Positions 34,833-43,950 of a stretch of DNA of 57,561 bases are shown here, one piece after another. A program made the translations under genes and the position numbers. The notes below the pieces were generated by a model. It was not told where the DNA came from. It ran no database searches and saw only the letters and a program-made list of their open reading frames with translations. Source of the stretch: Thalassospira alkalitolerans (GTDB lineage: Bacteria > Pseudomonadota > Alphaproteobacteria > Rhodospirillales > Thalassospiraceae); NCBI RefSeq assembly GCF_002115745.1, contig NZ_JFKB01000023.1, positions 1-57,561 on the forward strand, given 5' to 3'. Positions within the stretch are counted from its first letter, which is position 1, and each line of letters opens with the position of its first letter.

Positions 34833-35198
34833 CTAGATCAGTCCGACCTGTTCAAATTTTGCCTGGATGATCTCACTGTCGAACGGTTTCATGATGTATT
34901 CGTTCGCACCGGCTGTGATCGCCTCCTGAATGTGCTCCAGATCGTTTTCCGTGGTACAGAAAACGACAACTGGCTCATCACCATCAGGGGCTGCTCGCAG
35001 CTCCCGCAGGAAATCAATCCCGCTTTTAACTGGCATGTTCCAGTCAAGCAATACGGCGTCTGGCATGGCTTCAAGGCATCTATCGATTGCCTCTTGCCCG
35101 TCCACAGCCTCAACAACCGCAAATCCCAATTCTTCCAGGATACGGCGTGCCACCATTCTGATGACTTTCGAATCATCGACGACGAGACAACTCTTCAT
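34833..35198 (-). CDS. cheY: Chemotaxis response regulator CheY
   Basis: A single-domain receiver of 121 residues. The acidic pocket is D8-D9 (VVDDS), the phospho-acceptor is D52 (LLDWNMP), followed by the conserved Thr in FCTTEND and Lys in IMKPFDS. After phosphorylation by CheA it should bind the FliM/FliN switch. The AAGGA ribosome-binding site is eight bases before the ATG. It lies between cheW and cheB in the che operon. Confidence 0.93.
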   Translation of the reverse strand: MKSCLVVDDSKVIRMVARRILEELGFAVVEAVDGQEAIDRCLEAMPDAVLLDWNMPVKSGIDFLRELRAAPDGDEPVVVFCTTENDLEHIQEAITAGANEYIMKPFDSEIIQAKFEQVGLI

Positions 35199-35243
35199 CG
35201 ACTTCCTTCTCGCATTTTAAGTCGTTAAGCCACTAACGGCATA

Positions 35244-35270
35244 GTACCGAGTGCGGTGCGCACCCGGTAC
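35244..35270 (-). promoter_or_regulatory. Hairpin in the cheW-cheY gap
   Basis: GTACCG (35244-35249) pairs with CGGTAC (35265-35270), with the palindrome GGTGCGCACC inside. It could partly attenuate or stabilise the operon message between cheW and cheY. No T tract is present in the direction of transcription. Confidence 0.4.
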
Positions 35271-35281
35271 ACACATCATAC

Positions 35282-35788
35282 TCAACCAGCCTGTTTCACC
35301 GAAGCGGTAAAATCAAGCAAACGTGTGACATCCAGAATGACAAGAAGTTTCTTGTCGAGACGGAAAATGCCATCTGAGAACTCGCGCCAGCGCGGATCAA
35401 GCGTCGCAGGATTCTGTTCGAATGCGTTATTTGGCACACTCAGAACCTCGCCAACCTGATCAACAATCAGGCTGTAAAGCTCGCCACCTTGGTCAACAAC
35501 GATGCTCATTCCCGGCTCGCTGTTTTCCTTTTCACGAAGGCCAAGACGTTTACGAACATCAATCGCCGTCACGATACGCCCACGCAGGTTAAGCGAACCC
35601 GCAACTTCTGGCGGTGCCAGCGGAATGCGCGTAATGCGTTGCGGACCCAGAACATCCTGAACCGTCAAGACCGGAAGACCAAACAACTGCTTGCCGATAT
35701 AGGCGGTAACGAAATCCTTCGTCGCCCCGCCAAGGTCAAGGCCTGTATTCTGTTCTCGGCTCGGGACGAGTGCCTTGTTATCGCTCAT
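35282..35788 (-). CDS. cheW: Chemotaxis coupling protein CheW
   Basis: CheW couples chemoreceptors to CheA. The 168-residue protein is a single CheW domain: GKQLFGLPVLTVQDVLGPQRITRIPLAP, then LNLRGRIVTAIDVRKRLGL and a VDQVGEVLSV segment. It has an extra N-terminal leader of about 25 residues. It lies 16 bases after cheA and before cheY. Confidence 0.95.
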   Translation of the reverse strand: MSDNKALVPSREQNTGLDLGGATKDFVTAYIGKQLFGLPVLTVQDVLGPQRITRIPLAPPEVAGSLNLRGRIVTAIDVRKRLGLREKENSEPGMSIVVDQGGELYSLIVDQVGEVLSVPNNAFEQNPATLDPRWREFSDGIFRLDKKLLVILDVTRLLDFTASVKQAG

Positions 35789-35804
35789 TGGACTTTTCCC
35801 CGAA

Positions 35805-38483
35805 TTACACTGCGCTCAGCGTCTGGATCAACGTTGATACCAGCGCGTCTCGATCGAATTTCGCGACATAATCGCTAAAACCAACCTGGCGACCCCGTTC
35901 GAAATCTTCCTCGCTGGTATGCGAGGACAATGCGATGATCGGCGTTTCACCCCATTCTGCATCATTTTGCAGACTTTCGGCAAATTCGAAGCCGTTCATA
36001 CCCGGCATTTCGATATCGCTAACAATCGCATCGAACATTTCGCCACGGCTCTTAAGTTCAAGTGCCTGATCGGCATTTTCAACCGCGATGACACGGAAAC
36101 CAGATACCGACAAGATCGGCGTCAGCAGGTTACGGAAGAACGGGCTATCATCGATCAAAAGCACACGCTTCTTTTCGCCGCCAGTATCTTCGTGACCGAA
36201 CCAATCGGAAAATGCCAGTTCCAGATAGTAACCGGCATCGATCAGATCGGTTGCTTTGCCATCAATAACGGCCGAGCCAACCAAGCCATCCTGATCCGAA
36301 GTCAATTCAACATTAAGGACATCATCAACAATATCAACGATCTCATCAACGACAAGGCCCATGGTCCGTTCGCGATCCTGGAACACCAAGGTCGGTTGAC
36401 GACCTTCGGCTTTCATCTGATAACCACCGTCAATAAAGACCAGCGGCATCAGCTTGCCACGATACTGCACCAGCGGACGACCATTGGAATATTCGATGTT
36501 TTCAACATCGATTTCCTCAAGACGGGCAACAAGTGCCAATGGTACCGCGCGGACTTCTGAGCCACCGGCACGGAAGACCAGCATCGATGTCGTTTCACGA
36601 TCACCGGAATCGGATTTGGCTTTGCCTTCCACACCCTGCGAACCACCAACGGTGATTTCGCCGGTCCGGGTGGCAATACCGTTCGGATCAAGGATCATGA
36701 TCACGCTACCGTCACCAAGGATGGTATTCCCCGAGAACAGCGACAGATCCCGCAGGATCGGCGCAACCGGTTTAACCACGATTTCCTCGGTGTCAAACAC
36801 ACGATCAACGATAATACCAAACGAATAGGTACCGACCTGGGCAACAACGATGAAAGCTTCTTCATCAACATCTTCTGCGGTGGTTTCGCCTTCATCAAGA
36901 CCAAGAATTTTCTTGAGCGTGACAAGCGGCAAAAGACGATTGCGCAGGCGCAGAACCGGGGTATCGTGAATGCGTTCGATCGAATGATCAGAATTGCTCG
37001 ATGCGCGCACCAGCTCAAGAACGCTGATCTGCGGAATGGCAAACCGTTCCCCGCCACTTTCAACAATCAATGCCGAAACAATGGCAAGGGTCAGCGGGAT
37101 TTTGATGATGAATGTCGACCCACGACCTTCAACCGATTTCAGTTCGACCGTGCCACCGATTTTTTCGATATTGGTACGGACAACGTCCATGCCGACACCA
37201 CGACCGGAAACCGATGTCACCTTTTCAGCGGTCGAGAAACCGGCCTTAAAGATGAACTGCTGGATTTGCTGGTCGCCCATGCTTTCCAGTTCGCTCTCGG
37301 TCGCAAGACCATTGGTAATCGCCTTGGCCTTAATCCGTTCAAGATTCAAACCCCGGCCATCATCGGTAATTTCGATGATGATGTGACCGCCTTCGTGATA
37401 GGCGTTCAGCGTCACCGTACCGGTTTCAGTCTTGGCGGCATCACGACGGCCCTGAATGTCTTCAAGACCATGATCGGCCGAGTTACGGACCATGTGGGTC
37501 AGAGGATCTTTGATAAGTTCAAGCACCTGACGGTCAAGTTCCGTATCGGCACCGATCATCTGCAGATCGATTTTCTTGTTCATCTCAAGCGCAAGGTCGC
37601 GAACGATACGCGGCAGTTTCGCCCAAGCATTGCCGATCGGCTGCATACGGGTCTTCATCACGCCTTCCTGAAGGTCGGTCGTGATGTGTGACAGGCGTTG
37701 CAGCGGCACGGTAAATTCACTGTCATCCTTGCCACGAACCATCTGCAAAAGCTGGTTACGGGTCAGGACAAGCTCGGAAACCAGCGTCATCAGGTTTTCA
37801 AGCAATTCGACGTTGACACGAATCGTCTGGGCCGCAACAGAGCTTTCCTTGGCCTCGCCACGTGGGGCTTCAGCTTTGGGTGCTTGGGCCTTGGCGGCCT
37901 TGGCCGGTGCCACAGCCTGCGATTTCGCAGCAGCCGGTGGCGCAGCCGCCGGTGCTGGCGGCTCTGGCTGCGCCGGAGCTTCGTCAACTTCCGGATCAAC
38001 CTCGGTGGAGTCAAAGAGTGCCTGCAAAGCATCTTCGTCCGTAACGACGGGCTCTGGCGGTGCAGAACTATCCACAGCCGGTGCAGCATCTGCTCCCATA
38101 ATCGTGCCGGTATCGGCAAAATGGTTCAGACGCGCAATCAGATCGGCATCATTTCCGTCTGGCTCCGTTTCATTCTGCTCAAGCTCGCTCAGCAGATATT
38201 TAATCGTGTCGATGGATTCGAGAACCAGCGTGACCGCAGGCGGTGTGACCACCAACTCCCCGTCACGGATTTTGCCCAACACGTTTTCACCAGCATGCGC
38301 GACAGCTTCCAGTCGCGGCAGACCAAGAAATCCGCAAGTCCCCTTGATGGTGTGCACCAAGCGGAAAATGTTGGACAGAATGTCTGGATCATTCGGATTC
38401 TGTTCCAATTTCACCAGTTCGACGTCAAGCGTCGATAGGCTCTCCGACGTCTCTGTCAGAAATTCACTTAAAAGATCGTCCAT
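35805..38483 (-). CDS. cheA: Chemotaxis histidine kinase CheA, hybrid with receiver
   Basis: CheA autophosphorylates on the Hpt His and passes phosphate to CheY and CheB. The start at 38483 is fixed by a GGAGGGGG site six bases upstream; the 24-base extension would begin with TTG. The 892 residues carry Hpt (His44 in FRLVHTIKG), an Ala/Pro-rich linker, the dimerisation helix, the kinase domain (LTHMVRNSADHGLED, DDGRGLNLERIK, GRGVGMDVVRTNI), two CheW-like regions (about 480-600 and 630-750) and a C-terminal receiver (771-892, Asp823 in SDIEMPGMNG). The extra receiver and doubled CheW-like module are seen in some alphaproteobacterial CheA proteins. Confidence 0.96.
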   Translation of the reverse strand: MDDLLSEFLTETSESLSTLDVELVKLEQNPNDPDILSNIFRLVHTIKGTCGFLGLPRLEAVAHAGENVLGKIRDGELVVTPPAVTLVLESIDTIKYLLSELEQNETEPDGNDADLIARLNHFADTGTIMGADAAPAVDSSAPPEPVVTDEDALQALFDSTEVDPEVDEAPAQPEPPAPAAAPPAAAKSQAVAPAKAAKAQAPKAEAPRGEAKESSVAAQTIRVNVELLENLMTLVSELVLTRNQLLQMVRGKDDSEFTVPLQRLSHITTDLQEGVMKTRMQPIGNAWAKLPRIVRDLALEMNKKIDLQMIGADTELDRQVLELIKDPLTHMVRNSADHGLEDIQGRRDAAKTETGTVTLNAYHEGGHIIIEITDDGRGLNLERIKAKAITNGLATESELESMGDQQIQQFIFKAGFSTAEKVTSVSGRGVGMDVVRTNIEKIGGTVELKSVEGRGSTFIIKIPLTLAIVSALIVESGGERFAIPQISVLELVRASSNSDHSIERIHDTPVLRLRNRLLPLVTLKKILGLDEGETTAEDVDEEAFIVVAQVGTYSFGIIVDRVFDTEEIVVKPVAPILRDLSLFSGNTILGDGSVIMILDPNGIATRTGEITVGGSQGVEGKAKSDSGDRETTSMLVFRAGGSEVRAVPLALVARLEEIDVENIEYSNGRPLVQYRGKLMPLVFIDGGYQMKAEGRQPTLVFQDRERTMGLVVDEIVDIVDDVLNVELTSDQDGLVGSAVIDGKATDLIDAGYYLELAFSDWFGHEDTGGEKKRVLLIDDSPFFRNLLTPILSVSGFRVIAVENADQALELKSRGEMFDAIVSDIEMPGMNGFEFAESLQNDAEWGETPIIALSSHTSEEDFERGRQVGFSDYVAKFDRDALVSTLIQTLSAV

Positions 38484-38625
38484 TAACCCCCTCCATATCT
38501 CCGACAATCAAGCAATTGCCGGAACAGGAACATCCATCCCTACGACCAGCGCGCGAAACACGCTTTCATTCCGTTACTTACGTAGAACCTAGCACACGGT
38601 ATTACCAGACCCGCAGGTCTTTTTT

Positions 38626-39234
38626 TTACACATAGATCAATGCAATATTTCCATCGTCTTGCAAGACCGAAAGCGTACCACCGGTCCGATGTGCAAGATT
38701 TCGCAAGAAAAAGCCATGCACAGTACGAGGATCAAGAGCCTCGGGTGGCACCTCATTTTTCATAACATTTTCGATTTCCGGCCTGAATGCAGCCCGTTTA
38801 CCCGATGCATTCACCGAAATTCTTCCACTGGATTCGCAAACAACATTAATCTCTCCGCCAAATGGCAAGGCTTCACGGGCCAGCATCACCATATTCAGGA
38901 CAAGCCGTCCATGCGCCGGATCAATCGATACATCATTCCATTTCAGGGCAACCTTGCCCTCAGCGTCAAAACTCTGGGCGGCGGCATCACGCATTGACCT
39001 GCTGTCAACGCTGTTGCCGGCCCGGCCAAATGCCAGCCGAAACAATTGCAGGCGACGCGCAGCTTCAAGACCACTTTTGCGCATCAGTGCAAGTGCCTCG
39101 TCATCGGCAACACCAGCCTCTCCCATCAGTTCGGCCCCGGCATTTACCGCCCCCACAGGCCCGACCAGGTCATGGCATATGCGCGAACTGATCAACTCGA
39201 TCAAGATCAGCTCGACGGCTCTGTCCTGTTCCAT
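38626..39234 (-). CDS. chpT: Histidine phosphotransferase ChpT
   Basis: ChpT carries phosphate from the hybrid kinase CckA to CtrA and CpdR. The 202-residue protein has the dimerising helical-hairpin start with the phospho-acceptor His21 in SSRICHDLVGPVGAVNAGAEL, followed by a degenerate kinase-like ATPase fold (about 95-200) that lacks nucleotide-binding motifs. The GGAGA site is eleven bases before the ATG. It is upstream of cheA on the same strand with a 142-base gap, and ctrA lies about 7 kb away, so two parts of the CckA-ChpT-CtrA relay lie in one motility cluster. Confidence 0.9.
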   Translation of the reverse strand: MEQDRAVELILIELISSRICHDLVGPVGAVNAGAELMGEAGVADDEALALMRKSGLEAARRLQLFRLAFGRAGNSVDSRSMRDAAAQSFDAEGKVALKWNDVSIDPAHGRLVLNMVMLAREALPFGGEINVVCESSGRISVNASGKRAAFRPEIENVMKNEVPPEALDPRTVHGFFLRNLAHRTGGTLSVLQDDGNIALIYV

Positions 39235-39659
39235 GTAACGGGTTTCTCCAAGATATTCAGGTCAACAGGTTCGCATCGTTTCCCCAAACCGATACGAGGC
39301 CCGCAAACTCCATCCCACACAAGAAAACAAGGGACAAGCGTCAGAGACAAAGTCTTGCGAACCAATGCCAGATTGCAGGCAGATGTGTTAAAACCTTCTT
39401 TAGTCGAATGACTTTTGCTGCATTTACCGATGTCATATCATGAACCCGGCAAATTTTGCCGGGCTGCACCCAGTTTTGTCGCCGGGGCACGGCGTAGCTG
39501 TTCGCCATATTCAAGACGCCATCAGAAATGTGACCGTCATCATTGCGCAGCATTTGTTTCGCGCGCATTGATTACTTATATTAAGAACAACGATCATCAG
39601 GGTCGGCATGCCCCGGATATGATCAACATGACAGCAACATCAGACAAAAGAGTTCGTTT
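39235..39659. promoter_or_regulatory. chpT-DUF3553 intergenic region
   Basis: This 425-base stretch between divergent genes shows no coding signal. It holds a 7-of-8 match to a CtrA box (TTAA-N7-TTTA at 39388-39402) about 155 bases upstream of chpT, and a 19-base palindrome, CCCGGCAAATTTTGCCGGG, at 39445-39463. Both are candidates for regulation only. A promoter could not be placed with confidence. Confidence 0.4.
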
Positions 39660-39845
39660 ATGGATTTTCTGCTGACACCTGGCACCATTGTTCGCCATCC
39701 CGGCCAGCCCGATTGGGGCCTTGGCCGTATTCAGGCCGTTGACGGTGACCAGATTGCGGTAAATTTCGAAGAAGCCGGGCGTCAGATCATCCGCCCGCGC
39801 CATGTCGTACTTGAAATCGTCGAACCGGCCATGGGCTACGAATAA
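39660..39845 (+). CDS. DUF3553 family small protein
   Basis: A 61-residue protein matching the DUF3553 pattern: PGTIVRHPGQPDWGLGRIQAV then DQIAVNFEEAGRQII. The family occurs in alphaproteobacteria and resembles a small beta-barrel of the kind found at the end of UvrD/PcrA helicases, but no function is established. It is alone, with chpT divergent on one side and an unknown gene 225 bases downstream. Confidence 0.75.
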   Translation: MDFLLTPGTIVRHPGQPDWGLGRIQAVDGDQIAVNFEEAGRQIIRPRHVVLEIVEPAMGYE

Positions 39846-40070
39846 GGCCCCAATCGGGACCACATTTAAGGGTTTGGCACAAAATCCGAATGGCCCCATC
39901 GTCGATTCGCGATGATGGCATGGAACTTGCTGAAATGAAAAAATTAAACATTTCGGCGTATTGAATAAAATTTGATACGCAAGGTCGCCCATCAGGTGAC
40001 CGAGTAAAACACCCGATGACCAATTAAAGGTGATCAGGCTTAAAACAATAACGAGGTCGGGAACAGGTCC

Positions 40071-40904
40071 ATGATTGCAACCATCAAACCACCGCGCGAC
40101 AGCTTTAAACAACGTCACCATACCGCCGCTTTCGCCGTGCTCGAACAGTTTGCAAACGGCCTTGTTGAATATGCCAAACAGCACGACGGATCGGTCAGCG
40201 CCGACAAAATCAGCAAGGCACTTGCCGCCCTGCGCGAACAGGATAACCTGTTCGATGGTGCTTGGATGACGCTTGAAACTGATATTGATACGGTCAAGGC
40301 ACGGCAAAACGCCGCCGTTCGCCACGATCCGTTCGGACGCCTTTTGGTCAGTCGCTTTGCCCATCTTCTTGAAGGCCGCGAAGCTGGCGATCTTGAACAT
40401 GGCGCGCTGTCACGCGAAATCCTGACCCCTTTCTTCAAAGTCATCCGCATGATGGTTGGCGTTGATATGCTCGAAGAAATCGACGGCGAAATTCACGCCA
40501 TTATCGATCAGCATGCCGACGAAGACGACGAATTGCGCGATCCGACCGATTACTGGGATCACCTGGCCGAAGAACCACAGGTCGCCAACCGTTTGAATTT
40601 GGTGTTTGCGCGCATGGCCTTGCACTTCAAGGATTACGAACGCCGCAAACAGTGGATGCTGCAACTGGTCAATGACAACCTGCCGCATGGCGATCATGGC
40701 TGGGTCTTTACCAACGAACATTGTGTGCGCCTGCTGCGTGCCCTGTTCCGCGATGTACGTGCCGCCCTGCCCATCCCCGAACGTGCAGCAGAACTGGCCG
40801 CCAAGCTTGGTGGCGAGAATGTTGAAAACCTGCGCAATGTGATGGCGACCCTTGATCGCGATGTTGCCGCCATTCATTCGCGCGAAGCCGCAAACTGGGA
40901 ATAG
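40071..40904 (+). CDS. Protein of unknown function, 277 residues
   Basis: I do not recognise the family. The sequence is acidic, soluble and mostly helical, without a signal peptide or membrane spans. It has many His and Asp residues (HADEDDELRDPTDYWDHL), a KDYERRKQWMLQLVNDNLPHGDHGW stretch, and a C-terminal helix. The spacing of His and Asp in the helical parts recalls a metal-binding helical bundle, but I cannot name one. A strong terminator 58 bases after the stop makes it a single-gene unit unless it is co-transcribed with DUF3553. Confidence 0.7.
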   Translation: MIATIKPPRDSFKQRHHTAAFAVLEQFANGLVEYAKQHDGSVSADKISKALAALREQDNLFDGAWMTLETDIDTVKARQNAAVRHDPFGRLLVSRFAHLLEGREAGDLEHGALSREILTPFFKVIRMMVGVDMLEEIDGEIHAIIDQHADEDDELRDPTDYWDHLAEEPQVANRLNLVFARMALHFKDYERRKQWMLQLVNDNLPHGDHGWVFTNEHCVRLLRALFRDVRAALPIPERAAELAAKLGGENVENLRNVMATLDRDVAAIHSREAANWE

Positions 40905-40962
40905 GCCAACTGGCCCTTCGATCTGCAATAGATATAAACAGATATAATCTGGCACAGACACA

Positions 40963-40993
40963 AACCGCGACACACCTGCGTCGCGGTTTTTTT
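40963..40993 (+). terminator. Intrinsic terminator of the 277-residue gene
   Basis: AACCGCGAC (40963-40971) and GTCGCGGTT (40980-40988) form a perfect 9-bp stem with an 8-base loop, continuing into a T tract (40987-40993). Confidence 0.92.
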
Positions 40994-41044
40994 CTGCCTG
41001 TTTTTACCTGCCAACTGACGAAAAGGTGATGGTTTACCCATAAA

Positions 41045-41073
41045 ACAGGGTGGTCAAAGCATTCCCCCCTGTG
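41045..41073 (+). promoter_or_regulatory. Hairpin upstream of moaA
   Basis: ACAGGGTGG pairs with CCCCCCTGT around a ten-base loop, with one T-C mismatch, about 70 bases before the moaA ATG. It does not match the molybdenum cofactor riboswitch as I know it, and no T tract follows. Its role is unknown. Confidence 0.4.
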
Positions 41074-41139
41074 CAAAAGTCGCAGCAATCCCTAAATAGC
41101 GTTTCATAACAGATCAACAACAATAAGCGCCCCAACGCC

Positions 41140-42138
41140 ATGACCAGACCGCTGATTGATAAATATGGCCGTCACGTGTCCTATCTCCGGGTATCGGTAA
41201 CGGATCGTTGCGACTTCCGATGCACCTATTGCATGGCTGAAAGCATGATCTTTTTGCCAAAGGCCGAAGTTCTGACGCTTGAAGAACTCGATCAGCTTAG
41301 TTCGGCCTTCATCGCGCGCGGTGTCCGCAAACTGCGCCTGACCGGCGGTGAACCACTGGTGCGACGTGGCATCATGGATTTGATCAAGGACCTATCGCGC
41401 CACCTGAAATCCGGCGCGCTTGATGAACTGACCATGACCACCAATGGTAGCCAGCTTGCCACCTATGCCGATGAACTGGCCCGTTTGGGGGTTAAACGCC
41501 TTAACATCTCGCTCGACAGCCTCGATCATCAGAAATTCACCGAAATCACCCGCCGAGGTCGCCTTGAGCAAGTCCTGTCCGGGCTAGAGGCCGCCAAACA
41601 GGCTGGCCTGAAAATCAAGATCAATACCGTAGCGCTCCGTAATTTCAACGAAGACGAAATTTCGCGATTGGTCGCTTGGTGTGGCTCCGAAGGCTTTGAT
41701 CTTTGCCTGATCGAAACCATGCCGCTGGGTGATATCGACGGTGATCGCACCGAACAATACCTGCCGCTGACAGTGGTTCGGGATCGTCTGGAACAGGAAT
41801 ACACCCTGATCCCCAGTGACCATGTCACCCCCGGCCCGGCGCGTTATGTCACCGTAGCCGAAACCGGTGGGCGCTTGGGCTTTATCACGCCAATGACCCA
41901 TAATTTCTGCGAAGGCTGCAACCGGGTGCGTGTGACTTGTACCGGCACGCTTTATATGTGTCTGGGTCAGGAAGACCACGTTGACCTTCGTGCAGCCCTG
42001 CGCTCTGGTGACCCTGAATCACTTGACCACCTGCTTGACGAAGCCATGCTGCTCAAACCCAAGGGCCATGATTTCATCATCGACCGCAAAGGCCAGAAAC
42101 CAGCCGTTGGCCGCCATATGAGTATGACGGGCGGCTGA
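41140..42138 (+). CDS. moaA: GTP 3',8-cyclase MoaA
   Basis: MoaA is the radical-SAM enzyme that, with MoaC, converts GTP to cyclic pyranopterin monophosphate in molybdenum cofactor synthesis. The N-terminal cluster ligands are C24, C28 and C31 (CDFRCTYC). The C-terminal cluster motif is [11 protein letters not shown] followed by another Cys after MC, and the protein ends HMSMTGG with the conserved double Gly. The length of 332 is normal. It is flanked by an FAD monooxygenase and a terminator, so it is not in a moa operon here. Confidence 0.96.
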   Translation: MTRPLIDKYGRHVSYLRVSVTDRCDFRCTYCMAESMIFLPKAEVLTLEELDQLSSAFIARGVRKLRLTGGEPLVRRGIMDLIKDLSRHLKSGALDELTMTTNGSQLATYADELARLGVKRLNISLDSLDHQKFTEITRRGRLEQVLSGLEAAKQAGLKIKINTVALRNFNEDEISRLVAWCGSEGFDLCLIETMPLGDIDGDRTEQYLPLTVVRDRLEQEYTLIPSDHVTPGPARYVTVAETGGRLGFITPMTHNFCEGCNRVRVTCTGTLYMCLGQEDHVDLRAALRSGDPESLDHLLDEAMLLKPKGHDFIIDRKGQKPAVGRHMSMTGG

Positions 42139-42281
42139 TCCGCATTATCGTTGCGTTTCAATAATTTAAAGTATGTGCTGGCGCCCTGTTTACAGCGACA
42201 CAGAATGATATGTGCCTTAAGCGCATGGTAACGTTCCACCCGCATAAGTAGTGCCTTCACGTTTCAGCCAAGGGCACAGCC

Positions 42282-43418
42282 ATGAAAATTTTGATTGTCG
42301 GGGGCGGCATTGCCGGTCTTTCTGCGGCTATTGCCCTGCAAGGGGATGGGTACGACATCACCATCGTCGAGGCCCTTGACGGCTGGGAACCAGCCGGGGC
42401 CGGATTGCACCTGCCCGGCAATGCGATTGCGGCCTTGAAATCCCTTGGCATTGACCAAGACGTTGCCGCCAAATCCTGTGTCTTTCCCCGGCTGGATTAT
42501 TTCGACCATCGTGACCGCAAACTGTTTTCCGTCGAAACTGAAAAACTCGGCTGGCCAACGTTCCAAGCCCTGTCGCGCAGCGATTTTCACGATATTCTTT
42601 GCGCCAAGCTGACCACGCCCAAAATCCACTTTGGATTATCCGTGTCCGAAATTAACGATGAAAACGATCAGGCGCAGGTGACCTTCACCGATGGCACGCA
42701 GAATGCCTTTGATCTTGTCATCGGCGCAGACGGCATTAATTCAACGGTGCGCCAACTGGCTTTTGGCACCGAACACACCCCCCAACCGACCGGTTATATC
42801 TGCTGGCGCTGGATTACCGATTATCCATTTGGCCTGACTGCGCCAAAATTCATTGTTGGCCACGGGCAGGTTATTCTGGTGATGCCGATTGGCGACAACC
42901 GGTTCTATATCTATGCCAGCACTTTTGACTCGGCGGAAAAGATTCGCAATCTGCCCACAAACCAGCTTGCCAATCATTTTGCCGGGTTCGATGGCCCGGT
43001 GCGCGATATGCTAAAAACACTCGCCCCCGACAGCAAAGTTCATGAAGGCCGCCTGCAACAGATGCTCATGCCCGAATGGGTCACGGGGCGGATTGCCCTG
43101 ATTGGCGATGCAGCACATGGCACCCTGCCGACCATGGCACAGGGCGCAACCCAATCGATCAAAGATGGCATTGCACTGGCCGATGCGCTTCGGGGAAATC
43201 CCGATATCGCAACCGCCCTTGCCAACTGGCAGCAATCCCGCCAACCCGAAGCCCATTGGGTACAACAACAATCCCTGCAACGCATGGGCTTTGCCAAAAT
43301 CCGCGGTACGATCGGTGTATGGCTGCGCAATGCCTTGATGAGAAGGCTTGGCCCCAAAATCCTTGCATCCGGGTTTCGCCCCTTGATTGAAGGCACGATT
43401 GGCACCGCGCGCAAATAA
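42282..43418 (+). CDS. FAD-dependent monooxygenase
   Basis: A 378-residue flavoprotein hydroxylase of the UbiH/salicylate-hydroxylase superfamily. The Rossmann motif GGGIAGLSAAIAL (8-20), the DG motif GADGINSTVRQL and the GD motif ALIGDAAHGTLP are all present. An AAGGGC site lies before the ATG. The substrate is unknown; no pathway genes are adjacent (moaA upstream, a DUF123 gene downstream and convergent). It could act on an aromatic compound or on a quinone-like substrate. Confidence 0.85.
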   Translation: MKILIVGGGIAGLSAAIALQGDGYDITIVEALDGWEPAGAGLHLPGNAIAALKSLGIDQDVAAKSCVFPRLDYFDHRDRKLFSVETEKLGWPTFQALSRSDFHDILCAKLTTPKIHFGLSVSEINDENDQAQVTFTDGTQNAFDLVIGADGINSTVRQLAFGTEHTPQPTGYICWRWITDYPFGLTAPKFIVGHGQVILVMPIGDNRFYIYASTFDSAEKIRNLPTNQLANHFAGFDGPVRDMLKTLAPDSKVHEGRLQQMLMPEWVTGRIALIGDAAHGTLPTMAQGATQSIKDGIALADALRGNPDIATALANWQQSRQPEAHWVQQQSLQRMGFAKIRGTIGVWLRNALMRRLGPKILASGFRPLIEGTIGTARK

Positions 43419-43473
43419 TCTGCACCGCCATCGGTTTTTGTCTTTATATCAATTATTTCCCGGCCCACCGGGA

Positions 43474-43950
43474 TCAGGACATGCTCGCAAGGTAAACGAT
43501 TGCTGCATCCGGGTTACCAGCCTGCAACAAATGCGCAGGGCAGCATTTGCAATCCGAACTGCCAAAACCATGTACCGGTGCCTCAACACCGGGAACGGTA
43601 CTAAGGGAGGTGCGCAAGTCGCATTCATTGCCGCCCGGCACGACAAGGACCGAAACCACCTGCCCGACCCCGTTTGATGTCAATTCATCAACATGCCAAT
43701 GCGGTTTCTTATCCGCCCGGCAATGACGTTTCACCCGTGCCGCAATACCACCCGGCCCCTTGGCACTGCCGCAATAAAGGTAAATGCCTTTATGCAAGAC
43801 CGTTCCCGCAAACCGTTTATTTTGAAGGGCAATGTCACCGGGCAGGTCAATCACCAGCACGTATGCTCCGGCTGCCTTTGGCAGCAGCCGGAGGGTTTGA
43901 TCCGTGATCTTGGGAATAAATTGTGCCACCGCTTTAAAGCAGAATATCAA
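43474..43950 (-). CDS. DUF123 / GIY-YIG-like protein
   Basis: A 158-residue protein of the DUF123 (endonuclease III-adjacent, GIY-YIG-related) family. The core is GAYVLVIDLPG, then GIYLYCGSAKGPGGIAARVKRH, and PHWHVDELT, with a Cys-rich end (CDLRTSL, SDCKCCPAHL). In archaea related domains are fused to DNA glycosylases. The start overlaps the end of the glyoxalase-superfamily gene by 17 bases, so they are probably one operon. Exact function is unknown. Confidence 0.75.
   Translation of the reverse strand: MIFCFKAVAQFIPKITDQTLRLLPKAAGAYVLVIDLPGDIALQNKRFAGTVLHKGIYLYCGSAKGPGGIAARVKRHCRADKKPHWHVDELTSNGVGQVVSVLVVPGGNECDLRTSLSTVPGVEAPVHGFGSSDCKCCPAHLLQAGNPDAAIVYLASMS

Noticed and set aside
38484..38507. 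Longer cheA start (TTG)
   Set aside because: The strong GGAGG site is placed for the ATG at 38483, inside that extension.
40994..41139. Molybdenum cofactor riboswitch before moaA
   Set aside because: The hairpin there lacks the known conserved core.
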